From: CBDTTW01 sp965363675
GTDB lineage: Bacteria > Bacteroidota > Rhodothermia > Rhodothermales > DASSAV01
Assembly (NCBI GenBank): GCA_965363675.1
Contig: CBDTTW010000183.1
Coordinates: forward strand, 1 to 6,165
Length of the DNA: 6,165 nucleotides
Reading direction: 5' to 3'
The translations under genes and the position numbers were made by a program. Below the pieces are notes generated by a model. It saw nothing but the letters and a program-made list of their open reading frames with translations. It made no database searches and was not told the DNA's origin. Shown here piece by piece: positions 1-5,597 of the stretch (positions are counted from its first letter, which is position 1; each line of letters begins with the position of its first letter).

Positions 1-767
1 TCCGCAGCCGCGAGGAGCTGCGCCGCGTGCCCCGCCTCGGGCCGAAAGCCTACGAGCAGGCCGCCGGCTTCCTGCGCATCCGCGACGGCGAAAACCTGCT
101 CGACAACACCGCCGTGCATCCGGAGAGCTATGCGCTCGCGGCGCGCATCGCCGAGGCCGTCGGGGCGCCCGTGGCCGAGCTGGCGCGCCACGCCGAGGCG
201 CTCGACCGCCTCGACCTGGCCCCCTTCACGACGCCCGAGGTCGGCCTGGCGACGCTCCGGGACATCGTCGGCGAGCTGAAGAAGCCCGGCCGCGACCCGC
301 GCGCCGAGTTCACCTACGCGCGCTTCCGCGAGGACGTGAAGGAAGTCAAGGACTTGCAACCCGGCATGGCGCTCGAAGGCGTCGTGACAAACGTGGCGGA
401 CTTCGGGGCGTTCGTCGATCTCGGGGTGCACCGCGACGGCCTCGTGCACGTCTCGCAGATGGCGGCGCGCTACGTCCGCGACCCCCGCGAAGTGGTGCGC
501 GTCGGTCAGGTGGTGCAGGTGCGCGTGCTGGAGGTCTCGGCGCGCCACGACCGCATCAGCCTGAGCATGCGGCCCGCCGAGGCGGCTTCGGCGCCGGGGA
601 CCGGCAAGCCCGCCGCGCCGAAGCCGCCGGGCGCGCCGCCGCGCCGCGCCGGAGGCCCTGCAACGCCTGCCCCCCGGGGCGGCAAGGCCGCGCCGCAGGC
701 GCCGCGCCCCGAGGAACCGGGCGGTTATTCTCTGGAGGACCTCAAGCGAAAATTCAACACCCGCTAG
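1..767 (+). CDS. tex: Tex-family RNA-binding transcription accessory protein, 3' part (5' end outside window)
   Basis: The reading frame is open from base 3 and runs to TAG at 765-767, so only the last ~254 codons are here; full Tex proteins are about 750-800 residues. The frame enters with SREELRR and continues as RLGPKAYEQAAGFLRI, the helix-hairpin-helix part of Tex, followed by LLDNTAVHPESY, a Tex signature. A C-terminal S1 RNA-binding domain lies at about 354-572, with DFGAFVDLG, GLVHVSQM and DRISLSMR. After it comes a ~60-residue tail rich in Pro, Ala, Gly and Arg, ending in YSLEDLKRKFNTR. Tex is a conserved cytoplasmic nucleic-acid-binding protein linked in the literature to transcription regulation and ribosome/RNA metabolism. 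The GTG at 27 is an internal Val codon, not the start. The low-complexity tail is longer than in E. coli YhgF, but related lineages often have such tails. Family assignment is very secure. Confidence 0.95.
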   Translation, partial: RSREELRRVPRLGPKAYEQAAGFLRIRDGENLLDNTAVHPESYALAARIAEAVGAPVAELARHAEALDRLDLAPFTTPEVGLATLRDIVGELKKPGRDPRAEFTYARFREDVKEVKDLQPGMALEGVVTNVADFGAFVDLGVHRDGLVHVSQMAARYVRDPREVVRVGQVVQVRVLEVSARHDRISLSMRPAEAASAPGTGKPAAPKPPGAPPRRAGGPATPAPRGGKAAPQAPRPEEPGGYSLEDLKRKFNTR

Positions 768-789
768 AGGCCGCCGCCCTTCCGAACGG

Positions 790-818
790 TTGACACCGGC
801 CCGGCGGCGGCGCATCTT
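790..818 (+). promoter_or_regulatory. Possible promoter in the tex-pyrF gap
   Basis: The 81-base gap between tex and pyrF contains a perfect TTGACA at 790-795. Seventeen bases further on is CATCTT (813-818), a poor -10 box that matches the consensus at three of six positions. The same gap can form a nine-base-pair GC stem, GCCGCCGCC (770-778) with GGCGGCGGC (803-811), which would place TTGACA in its loop. No T-tract follows, so it is not a typical intrinsic terminator. Bacteroidota primary promoters usually look different (TTTG and TAnnTTTG), and none was found here. The call is weak: it rests on one hexamer in a short intergenic gap where a pyrF promoter would make sense. Confidence 0.22.
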
Positions 819-848
819 GCACCCTGCACCTTACAACCCCCCGCGCCT

Positions 849-1682
849 ATGAGTGCTCGCTTCACGGAACGCCTGCTGGCCCTGCAAGCCGAGCGCCGCT
901 CGGCGCTCTGCGTAGGGCTGGACCCGGACCCCGCCCACCTCCCGGCTGCGCTCCTGGAACGGCATCCGCTGCCCGAGGCCGTCTACGCCTTCAACGCCGC
1001 CGTCATCGAAGCCTGCTGGCGCGAGGCGTGCGCGTTCAAGGTAAACTTCGCTTTTTTCGAGGCGCTCGGCGTCGAGGGCTGGAGCGTGCTCAAACGGACG
1101 GTGCAGGCCGTCCCCGGCGGTACGCTCGTCATCGGCGACGCCAAGCGCGCCGACATCGGCAACTCGGCGCGCTTCTACGCCCGGGCCGTCTACGAGATCA
1201 TCGGCTGCGACGCCTGCACGGTGGCTCCGTACATGGGCGAAGACTCGGTGCGGCCCTTCCTGGACTTCCCCGGCAAGGCCGCCTTTGTGCTGGCGCATAC
1301 CTCCAACCCCGGCCGCCGCGACTTTCAGGAGCTGGAGACGCCCGGCGGCGAGCCGCTCTACGCGCGCGTCGCCCGCGAGGCGATGCGGTGGGCCGAGGGC
1401 GCCGCCGGCGAGGCGGGCCTGGTGGTGGGGGCCACCGATGCGGCGGCCCTCGGCGCCCTGCGCGCGCGCTGCCCCGGCGCGCCCTTCCTCGTGCCCGGCG
1501 TAGGCGCCCAAGGGGGCGACGCCGAGCAGGTCATGCGTCTGGGCGCGGGCGGCGGCCCGGTGCTCGTCAACAGCAGCCGCCAGATCCTCTACGCCTCCGC
1601 CGGCGCCGACTTCGCGGAGCGCGCCGGCGAGGCCGCCGCCCGGACGCGGCAGGCGCTTCAGGCCGCGGCGGAAGCCGCCTGA
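849..1682 (+). CDS. pyrF: Orotidine 5'-phosphate decarboxylase (OMP decarboxylase, type 2)
   Basis: A 277-residue cytoplasmic enzyme that decarboxylates OMP to UMP, the last step of de novo pyrimidine synthesis. Length and motifs fit the longer type-2 PyrF subfamily. The N-terminal strand is CVGLDPDP (21-28), followed by FKVNFAFFEALG with Lys64. The catalytic DxKxxDI motif is GDAKRADIG, with Asp97, Lys99 and Asp102. Then come VAPYMGEDSVRPFL (125-138), AHTSNPG (149-155), the LVVGAT strand (191-196), the phosphate-binding PGVGAQGGD (216-224) and VNSSRQILYA (240-249), where type-2 enzymes close the TIM barrel. All expected active-site residues are present, so it should be active. The ATG at 849 places the first conserved motif at the usual distance; no clear Shine-Dalgarno sequence precedes it. 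It ends 4 bases before the DUF2851 gene, which suggests a shared transcript. Confidence 0.97.
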   Translation: MSARFTERLLALQAERRSALCVGLDPDPAHLPAALLERHPLPEAVYAFNAAVIEACWREACAFKVNFAFFEALGVEGWSVLKRTVQAVPGGTLVIGDAKRADIGNSARFYARAVYEIIGCDACTVAPYMGEDSVRPFLDFPGKAAFVLAHTSNPGRRDFQELETPGGEPLYARVAREAMRWAEGAAGEAGLVVGATDAAALGALRARCPGAPFLVPGVGAQGGDAEQVMRLGAGGGPVLVNSSRQILYASAGADFAERAGEAAARTRQALQAAAEAA

Positions 1683-1686
1683 CGCC

Positions 1687-3138
1687 GTGGAACCCGCCGC
1701 CGAAACGCCCCGAGACGCCTCGGCGCCGCTGCTCTACGGCGCCGGCGAGGACGTGTACGAAGTCCGGGTGCACGAGCCGGACGCCGCCCCGACGGCCGTC
1801 CCCGAGCGCATGGCGCAGGAGCTGTGGCGCGACCTGCGCTTCGAGCGCGCGGACCTGCGGACCACGGCCGGGGCGCGCCTCGAAATCCTGCAGCCCGGCG
1901 TCCCCAACGACCACCAGGGACCGGACTTCCTCGGGGCCAGGCTGCGCCTCGACGGGCAGGAGCAGACCGGCGACGTGGAGGTGCACCTGGTTTCGGCCGG
2001 GTGGACGCAGCACGGCCATCACCGCGACCCCCGTTATAACCGCGTCGTGCTGCACGTAACGCTCGCCGCTGACGCCGCCACCGGCGGGCTGCGGCGCCAG
2101 GACGGCGCGCTGCTGCCGGAACTCGTGCTCGGGCCGCGCCTCCGGCAGTCGGTCCGCAGCCTGCTCTACGACTTCCGGCTGCAACAGCCCGAGTCGCTGC
2201 CCTGCCATAGCCTGTGGCCGGAGCTTCCGGCGGCGGAGCAGCAGCGGTTTCTGCGGGCGCGCGCCGCCGAGCGCTGCGAGGCCCGCCGCGACGCCCTCGC
2301 CGGGGCCGTCCTGCGCGGCGCGGCGCTCGACGAGCTGCTGTACCAGGAGATGATGCATGCCCTCGGATTTGCGCCCAACGCAGAGGCCATGCGCGCGCTC
2401 GCCCGGCGCGCGCCGCTCGAACGGCTGCGTCGCCTCGACGCCGACGCCGATGCCGAAGCGCTGCTCTTCGGGGCGGCGGGCCTCCTCCCGACGCCCGAGG
2501 CGCTGCTCGGCGCCGACCGCCCGACCGTGGAGTACGCGCGCGCCCTCGCAGAACGGTATGCGGCGCTTCAGGCGCGCGAGCCCGTCCCCGAGATGCCCGG
2601 CGCGGCGTGGCAGTTCTTTCGGCTGCGCCCCTCCAACTTTCCGACGCTCCGCATCGCGCAGGCGTGCGCGCTCGTGCGAGGCGCAGGCTCCGCCTTCGGC
2701 GCGCCCGACGCCGCCGCCTGCTTCGCCGAGGCGTTCCGGAGCCCTGCGCCCGTGGCCGCGCTGCGCGCGCTCCTGCGGCGGCCGCCCGGGGCGTTCTGGC
2801 AGCGGCATTTACGCCTCGACCGCGCCTGCAAGCCGCACACGCCCACACTCGGGCAAGGGCGCGCCGACGCGCTCATCATCCACGCCGCCGCGCCGGCGGC
2901 GCTGCTGCTGGCGATGCAGCGCGACGACCTGGCGCTGGAGGCGGCCGTCTACGATACGCTCGCCCTCCTGCCGCCCGAGCAGGACGCCGTCACGCGGCTT
3001 TACGGCCGGCTGGGCCTGCGCCCCGCCTCCGCGCTCGACTCCCAGGGCATGCACGCGCTCTACCGCAGCTACTGTACGGCCCGGCGCTGCCCCGAGTGCG
3101 CCGTCGGGGCGCGCTGCTTCGCGCCGCCCGCCGCCTAG
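1687..3138 (+). CDS. DUF2851 family protein with N-terminal PD...ExH block and C-terminal Cys4 cluster
   Basis: A 483-residue protein of unknown function that I recognise as DUF2851, a family mostly found in Bacteroidota. Conserved blocks seen in order are LWRDLRF (47-53), ARLEILQPGVPN (63-74), GPDFLGARLRL (78-88), GDVEVH (95-100), W106..H109..H111-H112..D114, the strand VVLHVTL (120-126), LPCH (171-174), RPSNFPTLRIAQ (314-325), and KPHTPTLGQGRADALIIH (382-399). It ends with SYCTARRCPECAVGARC, whose cysteines 463, 468, 471 and 477 are spaced C-x4-C-x2-C-x5-C. There is no signal peptide or membrane segment, so it is probably cytoplasmic. The GTG at 1687 lies 4 bases after the pyrF stop, and the upstream sequence leaves no better start. 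Known: the family has no settled function. Inferred: the PD...ExH block may be a degenerate PD-(D/E)xK-type metal site and the cysteines a metal or Fe-S site. Family membership is sure; function is open. Confidence 0.9.
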   Translation: MEPAAETPRDASAPLLYGAGEDVYEVRVHEPDAAPTAVPERMAQELWRDLRFERADLRTTAGARLEILQPGVPNDHQGPDFLGARLRLDGQEQTGDVEVHLVSAGWTQHGHHRDPRYNRVVLHVTLAADAATGGLRRQDGALLPELVLGPRLRQSVRSLLYDFRLQQPESLPCHSLWPELPAAEQQRFLRARAAERCEARRDALAGAVLRGAALDELLYQEMMHALGFAPNAEAMRALARRAPLERLRRLDADADAEALLFGAAGLLPTPEALLGADRPTVEYARALAERYAALQAREPVPEMPGAAWQFFRLRPSNFPTLRIAQACALVRGAGSAFGAPDAAACFAEAFRSPAPVAALRALLRRPPGAFWQRHLRLDRACKPHTPTLGQGRADALIIHAAAPAALLLAMQRDDLALEAAVYDTLALLPPEQDAVTRLYGRLGLRPASALDSQGMHALYRSYCTARRCPECAVGARCFAPPAA

Positions 3139-3155
3139 AACACGGGCACGGGTAT

Positions 3156-3164
3156 TGCTATAGC
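3156..3164 (+). promoter_or_regulatory. Possible extended -10 element upstream of the HDOD gene
   Basis: TGCTATAGC matches a TGn extended -10 followed by TATA and two non-consensus bases. It sits in a locally AT-richer spot within an otherwise GC-dominated region, and the 8-base palindrome GCTATAGC (3157-3164) overlaps it. No convincing -35 box is visible upstream, where the sequence is still the end of the DUF2851 coding region. A start of transcription near 3171 would give a leader of about 165 bases. Whether this lineage uses such elements is unknown to me. Confidence 0.22.
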
Positions 3165-3167
3165 CGT

Positions 3168-3197
3168 ATGCAGTTCCGCCGGAGGACTCCGCTGTAA
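3168..3197 (+). CDS. Possible nine-codon leader ORF
   Basis: ATG at 3168 opens a nine-codon frame, MQFRRRTPL, closed by TAA at 3195-3197, four bases before the long hairpin that starts at 3201. Codons 4-6 are three consecutive arginines (CGC CGG AGG). Its placement right before a stable RNA stem resembles leader peptides whose translation controls folding, but there is no Shine-Dalgarno sequence at a sensible distance. If the -10 candidate at 3156-3164 is real, the ATG would lie at or upstream of the transcript start, which argues against translation. A chance ORF is the simplest alternative. Confidence 0.15.
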   Translation: MQFRRRTPL

Positions 3198-3200
3198 GGC

Positions 3201-3238
3201 CGTCGGGGTGCATCACCGCATCGTGATGCGCCCCGGCG
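3201..3238 (+). promoter_or_regulatory. 16-bp hairpin in the HDOD leader
   Basis: Bases 3201-3216 pair with 3223-3238 without a bulge: 16 pairs, two of them G-U, closing the six-base loop CGCATC. The core is GGGGTGCATCAC against GTGATGCGCCCC. It lies 63 bases after the DUF2851 stop and about 100 bases before the likely HDOD start. No T-tract follows (AGAAAGTCGG), so it is not a standard intrinsic terminator, although it may protect the 3' end of the upstream mRNA. The basal CCCCGG (3231-3236) can instead pair with CCGGGG (3253-3258), extended by AG (3239-3240) with CT (3251-3252), so two exclusive folds are possible. Confidence 0.6.
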
Positions 3239-3263
3239 AGAAAGTCGGATCTCCGGGGGAACG

Positions 3264-3294
3264 CCTGAACTTCTGCTATTCGAGCAGATTCAGG
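3264..3294 (+). promoter_or_regulatory. Second leader hairpin (12 bp with a two-base bulge)
   Basis: CCTGAA (3264-3269) pairs with TTCAGG (3289-3294), and TCTGCT (3272-3277) pairs with AGCAGA (3283-3288). Bases 3270-3271 are bulged and the loop is ATTCG. This stem is not purely GC, so it is less likely to be a by-product of base composition. Together with the hairpin at 3201-3238 it makes the leader of the HDOD gene strongly structured. No known riboswitch consensus was recognised. Confidence 0.5.
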
Positions 3295-3310
3295 GGACAA
3301 ACGGCTGCCT

Positions 3311-3326
3311 GCCGCCCCCCGGCGGC
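3311..3326 (+). promoter_or_regulatory. Small GC hairpin just before the HDOD start codon
   Basis: GCCGCC (3311-3316) pairs with GGCGGC (3321-3326) around a CCCC loop, ending ten bases before the ATG at 3337. It could occupy the ribosome landing area, where no Shine-Dalgarno sequence is visible. Six GC pairs are cheap in this base composition, so this may be chance. Confidence 0.25.
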
Positions 3327-3336
3327 TCCTACATCA

Positions 3337-4221
3337 ATGCTCACCAATATACCGGCTACCCGCTTCGAGGGCTCTCCGAACGTAGAGCTTCGCTACCCGC
3401 CGATCCCCCGGACCGTGCGGATCGTTACGGAACTACTCTCCTCGGATGCCGAGAACTTCCCCGACACGGCCCGTCTTGCAGAAATAGTCGCCATCGACCC
3501 CATCGTGTCGGCGGCGGTGCTCCAGCGGATCAACACCAACTACTTCGGGCTGCGGCGGCGCGTCTTCGACGTGCGCAAAACCGTATTCATGCTCGGCTTC
3601 CTCGACGTGATCAACGTCATCCTGACCGACGGCATGCTCCGGCTGCGCAGCATCGTCAAGACGGAGGAGCAGGTGCGGGTGTTCGAGGAAATCAGCCGTC
3701 ACAGCATCGCGACGGCCGTGCTGAGCGGCGCCCTGGCCCGGGAGGCGGGCCTGGCGCAGCCGCACCTGGCCTACTCGGCCGGGCTGCTGCACGGCGTAGG
3801 GCGCTACCTGCTGCTTTACAACAAGCCTTCGGACTACGAAGCGCTCTGGATGTCTTTCGTCGGGCATACCCTCCCCGAAGCGGAGGACGAGCGCGCCATC
3901 TTCGGCGTGGACCACGTCGGCCTGAACCGCCTTGCCGCCGACGCCTGGTACCTGCCCGCCGACCTTGCCACGATCCTGGAGTGCTATGACCGCCCGGAGG
4001 AAGTCGGCGACCCGACGTTGCAAGCGCTCTGCGTCTGCGTCGATGCCGCCCGGGCCCTCGCCTCGCCGTACTGCCAGACGCCGGAAGCCGCCCTCGCCGA
4101 GGAGCCTGCCGAGCCTCTGGAACGGGCGGCGGCGTTCTTCGGCCTGCCGTCCGCGCGCCTCCGGGACGCCATGCGCCGCCGCGAAGCCGAGGTGCGGGCC
4201 GCCGTCGCGGACGTTTCCTGA
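3337..4221 (+). CDS. HDOD domain protein with degenerate HD motif
   Basis: A 294-residue soluble protein if started at ATG 3337. HDOD domains are non-catalytic relatives of HD phosphohydrolases found in bacterial signalling proteins. The domain spans about residues 18-225: RYPPIPRTVRIVTELL, then LAEIVAIDPIVSAAVLQRIN (47-66), VRKTVFMLGFLDVINVIL (79-96), SRHSIATAVLSGALA (120-134), AGLLHGVGRYLL (148-159), FGVDHVGLNRLAADAWYLP (189-207), and ILECYDRPEE (213-222). The usual LHD has become LHG (His152-Gly153), and the later HH position reads CY, so metal hydrolysis is unlikely. There is no GGDEF, EAL or receiver domain attached; the C-terminal 70 residues are Ala/Glu-rich helix. The frame is open upstream to GTG 3208, but those 43 codons look non-domain and cover the hairpins, so ATG 3337 is preferred; GTG 3208 cannot be excluded. 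The partner or signal is unknown. Its stop lies three bases from that of the convergent gene. Confidence 0.88.
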   Translation: MLTNIPATRFEGSPNVELRYPPIPRTVRIVTELLSSDAENFPDTARLAEIVAIDPIVSAAVLQRINTNYFGLRRRVFDVRKTVFMLGFLDVINVILTDGMLRLRSIVKTEEQVRVFEEISRHSIATAVLSGALAREAGLAQPHLAYSAGLLHGVGRYLLLYNKPSDYEALWMSFVGHTLPEAEDERAIFGVDHVGLNRLAADAWYLPADLATILECYDRPEEVGDPTLQALCVCVDAARALASPYCQTPEAALAEEPAEPLERAAAFFGLPSARLRDAMRRREAEVRAAVADVS

Positions 4222-4224
4222 AGC

Positions 4225-5547
4225 TCAGTCCATGATCCCCGCCGCCACGCCCACAATCCGGTCGGTGTGGACGCGCAGATCCGAGTAGTACACGAAGCCG
4301 ATGTACTGCGCCTCGGAGCGCGGCGGCGCCGAGGCTTGCAGGGCCTGCAACCGCCCGTCGCGCGAGATGTAGCGGTACTCGTACTCGCCTTGCTTGAGCA
4401 GGCGTTCGCCCTCGTAACGGCCGTTCTCCGGCGTCCAGACAAGGCGCGTGGCCGTCGCCACGTCCCAGCCGTTGAAGGAGCCCAGCAGCAGCACCTCCGA
4501 GCCGAGCGGGGCTTCGTCCGGCGGCACGAAGCTGAACTGCGCCGTCACGTACTCGCCGCCGTGGTCCGGGTCCGCGACGCTGCGCACCGAGCCGGCCACC
4601 ACGGTCTGCCCGTTGAGCACCGGGTCGATGCCCCCCGCCGGGAACTGCGCATAGTCCGGCTTGAGCAGCACCGTATAGGGGTTGGTGTCCATGCGGGTCG
4701 CCTCCACGTCGTCCGTGACGCGGATATCCGAAAGGTCGAGGTAGTATTCGCCCCCCGCCTGGCTGAAGGCTGCTTCGGGGCGAAGGTAGAACTGCAAGCT
4801 GGGCTGGGCGATCAGCGACGGCTGCTCGGAGCAGCGCGTGTTGGCGAGCGCGCCGTTGCGCACGAAGCACACGTCGTAGTCGTAGACGCTGGAGCCCTCG
4901 GAGGCCTGCGGCGTGAACTGAAGCACGGGCGAGACCGCCGGGAAGCCGTAGCCGCCCGCCATCATCCGCTCCAGACGCATGTCGATCGGCACGGTCTGCT
5001 CGGTGATGAAAAACGGCCGCTCGAACAGCACCGCCTCCTCATCGCCCTGCTCGGTCACGCGGAGAATGTAGTTGCCGCTGATCCGGAAGTCGATGGCGTT
5101 GTTGGGAAACGTGTAGCGGTAGTGGGTGTACGGAATCGAGCTGGCGAACGAGGCGCGGAAGTTGAGCAGCCCGTCCCGGTGGAAGCTGTCCATGTATTCC
5201 GAGGGCATCAGGTCGCGCTGCCAGCGGCGGTCGGCGTGGTAGAAGTACACGGAAAGCGGCCGCCCGGCGCGCGCCATCAGGTCGAACTCGAGCGTGATGA
5301 TCTCGTTCGAGCCGAGCCGGATGATCGGCAGCCGGTCCTCGGCGGCGCCGGCATAGAGCTGCACGGTCTGGGCCTCGTCGGCCTGGCGGGCCAGCGCGAT
5401 CTCGACGGGGCGGACGGCCGGGGCCGCGCGGCGGGGCGCGCGTTTGCGGGGCTCGCCTTTTTCCTCGCCCTCGCGGGGGGCGGCGCAGCCCGCCAGCAGC
5501 GTCAGGGTCAGCAGCAACGGTAGGAAGCGGCGGGCGAGAAGCGGCAT
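4225..5547 (-). CDS. DUF5103 / type IX secretion plug-family lipoprotein
   Basis: A 440-residue exported protein. Residues 8-20 form a hydrophobic stretch ending in the lipobox LLAG-Cys21, so it should be a lipoprotein. Residues 22-45 are a charged, Arg/Glu/Pro-rich linker. The DUF5103 body follows: GSNEIITLEFDLMA (79-92), YFYHADRRW (101-109), LMPSEYMDSFH (113-123), YTHYRYTFPNNAIDFRISGN (140-159), YILRVTE, and FERPFFI. A C-terminal beta-sandwich region has LLGSFNGWD (354-362), GRYEGERLLKQGEYEYRYI (376-394) and the typical end IGFVYYSDLRVHTDRIVG. Known: family members include the Plug protein that closes the periplasmic side of the SprA translocon of the type IX secretion system in Flavobacterium. 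Inferred: the same role here, in the periplasm or on a membrane. Only two Cys (227, 239) follow the lipobox; a disulfide is possible. ATG 5547 is chosen because the signal peptide starts there. Confidence 0.87.
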   Translation of the reverse strand: MPLLARRFLPLLLTLTLLAGCAAPREGEEKGEPRKRAPRRAAPAVRPVEIALARQADEAQTVQLYAGAAEDRLPIIRLGSNEIITLEFDLMARAGRPLSVYFYHADRRWQRDLMPSEYMDSFHRDGLLNFRASFASSIPYTHYRYTFPNNAIDFRISGNYILRVTEQGDEEAVLFERPFFITEQTVPIDMRLERMMAGGYGFPAVSPVLQFTPQASEGSSVYDYDVCFVRNGALANTRCSEQPSLIAQPSLQFYLRPEAAFSQAGGEYYLDLSDIRVTDDVEATRMDTNPYTVLLKPDYAQFPAGGIDPVLNGQTVVAGSVRSVADPDHGGEYVTAQFSFVPPDEAPLGSEVLLLGSFNGWDVATATRLVWTPENGRYEGERLLKQGEYEYRYISRDGRLQALQASAPPRSEAQYIGFVYYSDLRVHTDRIVGVAAGIMD

Positions 5548-5597
5548 AAGGCGGCGGCGATGAGCGTGCGGCGAGGGGAGCTAAAAACCCCTAACGT
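5548..5597 (-). other. 50-base gap upstream of the DUF5103 gene, with tandem AACGTT
   Basis: This short gap follows the stop of the TPR-like gene. AACGTT occurs at 5593-5598 and again at 5600-5605, separated by one base and overlapping that stop codon. A weak five-pair stem, AGGGG (5574-5578) with CCCCT (5588-5592), surrounds an A-rich loop on the + strand. No T-tract follows the stem on the - strand and no recognisable promoter was found. The two - strand genes may be cotranscribed. Confidence 0.3.

Noticed and set aside
2..29. GTG at 27 as the start of a short independent S1-domain gene.
   Set aside because: The frame stays open and homologous to Tex upstream of this codon (SREELRR), so it is an internal Val of a truncated-by-window tex gene.
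1567..2848. Two long - strand open frames (up to 413 codons) opposite pyrF and the DUF2851 gene.
   Set aside because: Arg/Ala/Gly-rich translations without motifs, opposite genes with clear conserved motifs; typical GC-driven shadows.
3201..3238. The long hairpin as an intrinsic terminator for the pyrF-DUF2851 transcript.
   Set aside because: No T-rich tract follows the stem; the next bases are AGAAAGTCGG.
3201..3300. A known riboswitch such as cyclic-di-GMP or cobalamin in the HDOD leader.
   Set aside because: Conserved core sequences of those classes were not recognisable by eye; only generic stems can be supported.
4267..5523. A 418-codon + strand open frame antisense to the DUF5103 gene.
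   Set aside because: It is rich in His, Arg, Val and Ala with no recognisable domain, and is fully explained as the antisense shadow of a well-supported lipoprotein gene in GC-rich DNA.
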